NCBI GenBank assembly: GCA_051744845.1
Contig: JBNJDJ010000075.1
Location: 1 to 8,274 of the forward strand
Source: JBNJDJ01 sp051744845
GTDB taxonomy: Bacteria > Bacillota > Clostridia > Peptostreptococcales > Acidaminobacteraceae
Direction: 5' to 3'
Length of the DNA stretch: 8,274 nucleotides
Below are positions 5,163-8,274 of this stretch, piece after piece (positions within the stretch are counted from its first letter, which is position 1; each line of letters starts with the position of its first letter). The notes beneath the pieces are model-generated. The model was not told the DNA's origin. It made no database searches and saw only the letters and a list, made by a program, of their open reading frames with translations. The position numbers and the translations under genes are program-made.

Positions 5163-6795
5163 TATTTTCAGTATTTTTATTTATTGCTTCATTTGTAGAT
5201 GCAAAATATTCTTTTTGTTGAGTGTAAATATTTTCGTTACCAATTTCTTCAATAATCCCATTTTTTTCCAAAATATTATAAACTTTATTATTAACACCAG
5301 TTAACATCACATTACCATCATTTTTTTTAACTTTCTGTATAAAATCTTTTAATACTTTGATAACAGTTATATCAATTCTAGTAACATTTCTCATTCTTAT
5401 AATAAAATCAGTTTTAGGTTCAAATATTTTATTGAATTTTTGATTTAAATTATCAGCAGCACTAAAATGAATTATTCCTTTTAAGTTTATTATTCTAAGC
5501 TCGTGTTTTTCACTCTTAAAATCTTTAATTTTTTTCATATAACTAAGCTTAAAATCTTTATTTTTAGCATCTGTACTATATTTTAAAAAATCAATATTAG
5601 CTTCTTGAGAAGTTTTTATTACAACTGCTAATGATACTAAAACACCTAAATAAATAGCTTGATCTAAATTTGGTAAAAGAATTGTGGCAGAAAAGGTAGC
5701 AAGAAAAATTATTGCGTCACCTTTTGTAGTTTTCAAACTATTAAAGACTTCCTTAAAATTTAATATTTCAATTGCTGCAGAAATAACTAAACCTGCTAAA
5801 ACGGAATTAGGTATATAAATAATAAATGGTCTTAGAAATATTACAAATAATATAATAGATAAAGCACAAAACAGTTGTGATAATTTAGATTTAGCACCAG
5901 CGCTTAAATTTGCAAAAGTATTAGAAAAAGATGTTGATATTGCAAATCCGCTTAAAAATGAAATAACTAAATTTATTATTCCCTGACTTTTAAATTCTTT
6001 ATCAAAGTCAATTTTTTCTTTTGTTTTTAAACCAACAGCTTGTAAAACTGCCATAGTTTGTATTAAACCTAATAAAGCGATAGAGAATGCTTTAGTATAT
6101 ACTAAATTAAGTGTTTTTAAATTAAATTCATGTATACTAAAATCAATCATTTTTTTAGGTATATTTCCTACTATATCAATCTGTTTATAAAATCCAGTAA
6201 AATAAGTTAAAGAACTTATTATAATAACAGCTAATAAATATTTAGGATATTTAGGTTTTAATTTGTTAATTAAAAATATAGTCATTATGGTAATGATTCC
6301 GATTATTAAACTTTGGAAATTTATTTTTTGAGTATTTAGTAAAAAGTTTTTTATTTTCAGTAAAACATTAAAACCAGTAATATCAAATCCAACTAAGTTT
6401 TTTAATTGGCTAATTATTATAAGTATAGCAGCACCATTTGATAACGCAACAACAACAGGATGGGCTACATAACTAATTAAAGAAGTTAAGTTTAAATAGA
6501 CTAATAAAATTTGAAATATACCAATTAAAAAAGTTGTAAGGAAAATAAGTTCTAAATAACCATCACCTTTAAAATTACTTAAACTAGTAGCTAATGCAAC
6601 AGCCATCATATTAGTAGGTCCAACTATAGTCACTTTTGATTTATTTGTAATTGTAGCTATAATCATTGAAAATACTGAAGCATAAATTCCATATATTGGG
6701 TTTATGCCTAAAATTAAAGCATAAGCCATATTTTGAGGTAAGGCAATTGTAGCAGTAGAAAGTCCACTAAAAAAATCATCTTTGATTTTTTTCAA
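5158..6795 (-). CDS. SulP (SLC26) family anion transporter with C-terminal STAS domain
   Basis: 545 residues. The first helix region, with IALPQNMAYALILGINPIYG (residues 17-36) and IVGPTNMM (57-64), is the SulP signature. A second conserved block (about 265-309) contains SFSNTFANLSAGAKSKLSQL. About 10-14 membrane segments run to residue 395 and are followed by a cytoplasmic STAS domain (about 432-525) with the strand-loop VTRIDITVIKVL, where DIT stands at the usual phospho-site loop. SulP proteins move sulfate, bicarbonate, dicarboxylates or other anions, and the substrate cannot be read from sequence. Translation starts at TTG 6795, behind AAAGGAGG. There is no in-frame ATG at the N-terminus before the conserved helix. 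It has a near-consensus promoter of its own, is divergent from an SLC13 transporter gene, and is followed by the carboxypeptidase gene. The full domain set is present and the length is typical of bacterial members. Confidence 0.92.
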   Translation of the reverse strand: MKKIKDDFFSGLSTATIALPQNMAYALILGINPIYGIYASVFSMIIATITNKSKVTIVGPTNMMAVALATSLSNFKGDGYLELIFLTTFLIGIFQILLVYLNLTSLISYVAHPVVVALSNGAAILIIISQLKNLVGFDITGFNVLLKIKNFLLNTQKINFQSLIIGIITIMTIFLINKLKPKYPKYLLAVIIISSLTYFTGFYKQIDIVGNIPKKMIDFSIHEFNLKTLNLVYTKAFSIALLGLIQTMAVLQAVGLKTKEKIDFDKEFKSQGIINLVISFLSGFAISTSFSNTFANLSAGAKSKLSQLFCALSIILFVIFLRPFIIYIPNSVLAGLVISAAIEILNFKEVFNSLKTTKGDAIIFLATFSATILLPNLDQAIYLGVLVSLAVVIKTSQEANIDFLKYSTDAKNKDFKLSYMKKIKDFKSEKHELRIINLKGIIHFSAADNLNQKFNKIFEPKTDFIIRMRNVTRIDITVIKVLKDFIQKVKKNDGNVMLTGVNNKVYNILEKNGIIEEIGNENIYTQQKEYFASTNEAINKNTENN

Positions 6796-6799
6796 AATA

Positions 6800-6807
6800 C
6801 CTCCTTT
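6800..6807 (-). promoter_or_regulatory. Ribosome binding site for the sulP TTG start
   Basis: AAAGGAGG on the minus strand, four bases before TTG 6795. The complementarity is very strong but the spacing is short. No other start codon in the frame sits better, since the ATG-like triplet just downstream is out of frame. Confidence 0.7.
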
Positions 6808-6819
6808 GATTTTAAACTA

Positions 6820-6873
6820 AAATTTGTTTATAATAATATTATATTTCTATTTTAACGAAATGTAAACAAATTT
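6820..6873. repeat. 11-bp inverted repeat bracketing the sulP promoter
   Basis: AAATTTGTTTA (6820-6830) and TAAACAAATTT (6863-6873) are perfect reverse complements. Their centres are 43 bp apart, close to four helical turns. The right arm overlaps the sulP -35 box and the left arm covers the region just downstream of the predicted start (about 6831). The geometry suits a dimeric regulator binding two sites and acting on sulP, and perhaps on the divergent SLC13 gene. AT-rich DNA gives chance repeats, so this is only a candidate operator. Confidence 0.45.
6838..6866 (-). promoter_or_regulatory. Sigma-A type promoter of sulP
   Basis: Minus strand: -35 TTTACA (6866-6861), a 17-bp spacer, and -10 TATAAT (6843-6838). 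The transcript should start near 6831, giving a leader of about 36 nt. It probably also drives the carboxypeptidase gene downstream. For the divergent SLC13 gene no equally good promoter is visible. TTGATA (6872-6877) with TATTAT (6898-6903) has a 20-bp spacer, which is too long. Confidence 0.8.
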
Positions 6874-6942
6874 GATAAATAAAATAAATAATTAGATTAT
6901 TATAAATAAATTATGGTAAAAAATAAATATGGAGTGATGATT

Positions 6943-8274
6943 ATGAAGGATAAAATTGTAAAATTTTTATTGTTTGTTAGTTTAACTTTGATGTTTGTTT
7001 ATTTTAATTATCAATTAAAATTTATCGATCTATCATTTACATTTGAAAATGGATTAACATTTCCAATTTTATTTATAATAATGATAGTTTTAACTTTGAT
7101 GTTTTTATTAATATTAGAGCCAATACCTATAAGTTTTATAACGATTACTGTTCCAATTATTTTAATAATATTTAGCAATTTGAGTAATATGAATATTGAA
7201 CAAGCATTATCTGGTTTTTCTAATGGTGCTAATATAACAATTATGTCTATGTTTGTTTTTTCAGCAGGAATGCAAAAGTCAGGTTTAATTCAACTATTAG
7301 GTGATAAGATATCTTTTATTGTTGGAAAAAAAGAAAATAAACAAGTATTTATAATTTCTTTACTTACAGGATCTTTTGCTGGCTTTATAAATAATACTCC
7401 TGTAGTTGCTGCATTAATTCCAATGGTTAAAGATTTAGCTAAAAAATCTAAAATTTCTATGTCAAAGTTATTAATGCCACTTTCTTATTCAGCTATGTTA
7501 GGTGGTACAATAACTCTTATAGGTACTTCAACTAATTTATTAGCTAATCAAGTATTGACAAGACAATTAGGTAGAAGTTATAAAATGTTTGAATTTACTA
7601 TTCTAGGAGTTATTTGTTTAGCAATAGGGATTATTTATTTAATGACAATAGGTTCTAAATTAATTCCTGATAGAATGAAAAGACAAAATGATTTAACTGA
7701 TGAATATCATATGCAAAATTATTTAACAAAAGTTTTAATTAAAAAAGATTGTGAATTTGTTAATCAAACAGTTAAATCAGTACAAGAAGAATATGAAAAA
7801 CTAGATTTTGATATCATTAAATTAATTAGAGATGATGAAGAATTTATGCAACCTTTAGATTCTAAGATGATAAGACCAGATGATTTTTTAATTATTAGAG
7901 CTAGTCATAAAATATTATTTAAGCTTGTTAAGAAATCTGGTATAAAAATGATGTCAGAATTAGTTATTAATGACGATGCTATTGAACAAAAAGAGAAAGG
8001 TGAAAAGATGGTAGAGGCTGTTATACCTAATAATTCATCTTTAATTGGGAAAACACTCCATGAAATGAATTTTTTGAAAAAATATAATTGTAATGTTTTA
8101 GCTATTAGAAGAGGTAAAGAATTAACTAGAAATGAACTCGATGATTTTATTTTTAAACCTGGTGATTTGATTTTAATATTAGTAACTAACGATACATTTA
8201 AAAGACTAAGATATAATGACAATTTTATTGTAGGAAGAGAATATGATGCAAAAAATTATGATACTAAAGATATG
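6943..8274 (+). CDS. SLC13-type anion symporter with two TrkA_C domains, 3' end missing
   Basis: Open from ATG 6943 to the right edge, 444 codons and no stop. An extra hydrophobic helix (residues 7-23) precedes the conserved half-transporter. This half contains EPIPISFITITVPIIL (59-74), a re-entrant loop motif INNTPVVAALIP (149-160), and LLMPLSYSAMLGGTITLIGT leading into STNLL (176-200). Two RCK_C/TrkA_C regulatory domains follow (about 262-333 and 355-425), each ending in a 'pgDlLil' style strand (RPDDFLIIRA and KPGDLILILV). Members of this architecture, such as algal and cyanobacterial SAC1/SLT proteins, are Na+-coupled sulfate or related anion carriers. The second membrane half, about 150 residues, should lie beyond the window. 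GGAG at 6931-6934 stands 8 nt before ATG 6943. In-frame ATGs at 6913 and 6937 lack a properly spaced site. The neighbour across the divergent promoter is a SulP transporter, which supports an inorganic anion as substrate without proving it. Confidence 0.88.
   Translation, partial: MKDKIVKFLLFVSLTLMFVYFNYQLKFIDLSFTFENGLTFPILFIIMIVLTLMFLLILEPIPISFITITVPIILIIFSNLSNMNIEQALSGFSNGANITIMSMFVFSAGMQKSGLIQLLGDKISFIVGKKENKQVFIISLLTGSFAGFINNTPVVAALIPMVKDLAKKSKISMSKLLMPLSYSAMLGGTITLIGTSTNLLANQVLTRQLGRSYKMFEFTILGVICLAIGIIYLMTIGSKLIPDRMKRQNDLTDEYHMQNYLTKVLIKKDCEFVNQTVKSVQEEYEKLDFDIIKLIRDDEEFMQPLDSKMIRPDDFLIIRASHKILFKLVKKSGIKMMSELVINDDAIEQKEKGEKMVEAVIPNNSSLIGKTLHEMNFLKKYNCNVLAIRRGKELTRNELDDFIFKPGDLILILVTNDTFKRLRYNDNFIVGREYDAKNYDTKDM

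Noticed and set aside
5098..5304. 68-codon open frame on the plus strand over the sulP end and the carboxypeptidase start
   Set aside because: It is antisense to the STAS end of sulP and to the carboxypeptidase signal peptide, and it shows no recognisable domain or start signal.
6821..6880. Catabolite-repression (cre), CodY or Rex operator in the sulP/SLC13 gap
   Set aside because: The sequence does not match the TGWAANCGNTNWCA, AATTTTCWGAAAATT or TTGTGAA...TTCACAA patterns closely enough.
6913..6942. Upstream in-frame ATG 6913 or ATG 6937 for the SLC13 gene
   Set aside because: ATG 6913 has no Shine-Dalgarno sequence. ATG 6937 is only two bases from GGAG, while ATG 6943 has normal 8-nt spacing.
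7905..8222. 105-codon open frame on the minus strand
   Set aside because: It is antisense to the two TrkA_C domains of the SLC13 gene, whose plus-strand frame matches the family throughout. It is Ser/Leu-rich with no motif.

Overview
The window is very AT-rich, densely coded DNA from a bacterium that uses the standard code. Every gene has a clear Shine-Dalgarno site, and three of the five starts visible here are TTG codons. The genes are housekeeping or membrane functions, including a wall-trimming D-Ala-D-Ala carboxypeptidase, so this is a walled organism. Together this points to a low-GC member of the Bacillota (Clostridia or Tissierellia type). Fusobacteriota is the main alternative. No mobile element, phage gene, CRISPR array, tRNA or rRNA was seen.

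Layout. (1) Bases 2-1574, plus strand: the last 33 codons of pelF and a complete pelG, the glycosyltransferase and membrane transporter of the Pel exopolysaccharide synthase. The rest of the pel operon must lie to the left. (2) Bases 1576-2103, minus strand: a small flavodoxin-like protein, convergent with pelG. The two stop codons are one base apart inside a perfect 11-bp palindrome. (3) Bases 2293-3771, plus strand: an NhaC-family Na+/H+ antiporter. It shares a back-to-back promoter region with the flavodoxin gene and ends at a strong bidirectional terminator. (4) Bases 3822-6795, minus strand: a SulP (SLC26) anion transporter with a STAS domain, followed 46 nt later by a PBP5-type D-alanyl-D-alanine carboxypeptidase. 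(5) Bases 6943-8274, plus strand: the first 444 codons of an SLC13-type anion symporter with two TrkA_C (RCK_C) domains. It is transcribed divergently from sulP and cut by the window edge.

How they relate. pelF-pelG are one functional unit: sugar polymerisation coupled to membrane export for biofilm matrix. The rest is mostly ion and anion transport plus cell-wall maturation. SulP and SLC13 families can both carry sulfate or related anions, so their divergent pairing suggests a shared substrate or shared regulation. Three promoters are close to sigma-A consensus (flavodoxin, NhaC, SulP). The SulP promoter is bracketed by a perfect 11-bp inverted repeat that looks like an operator.

I do not see a wholly undescribed system here. 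The points most worth following are the Pel locus in this AT-rich background, the sulP/SLC13 divergent pair with its bracketing repeat, and the dyad-rich leader of the NhaC gene.
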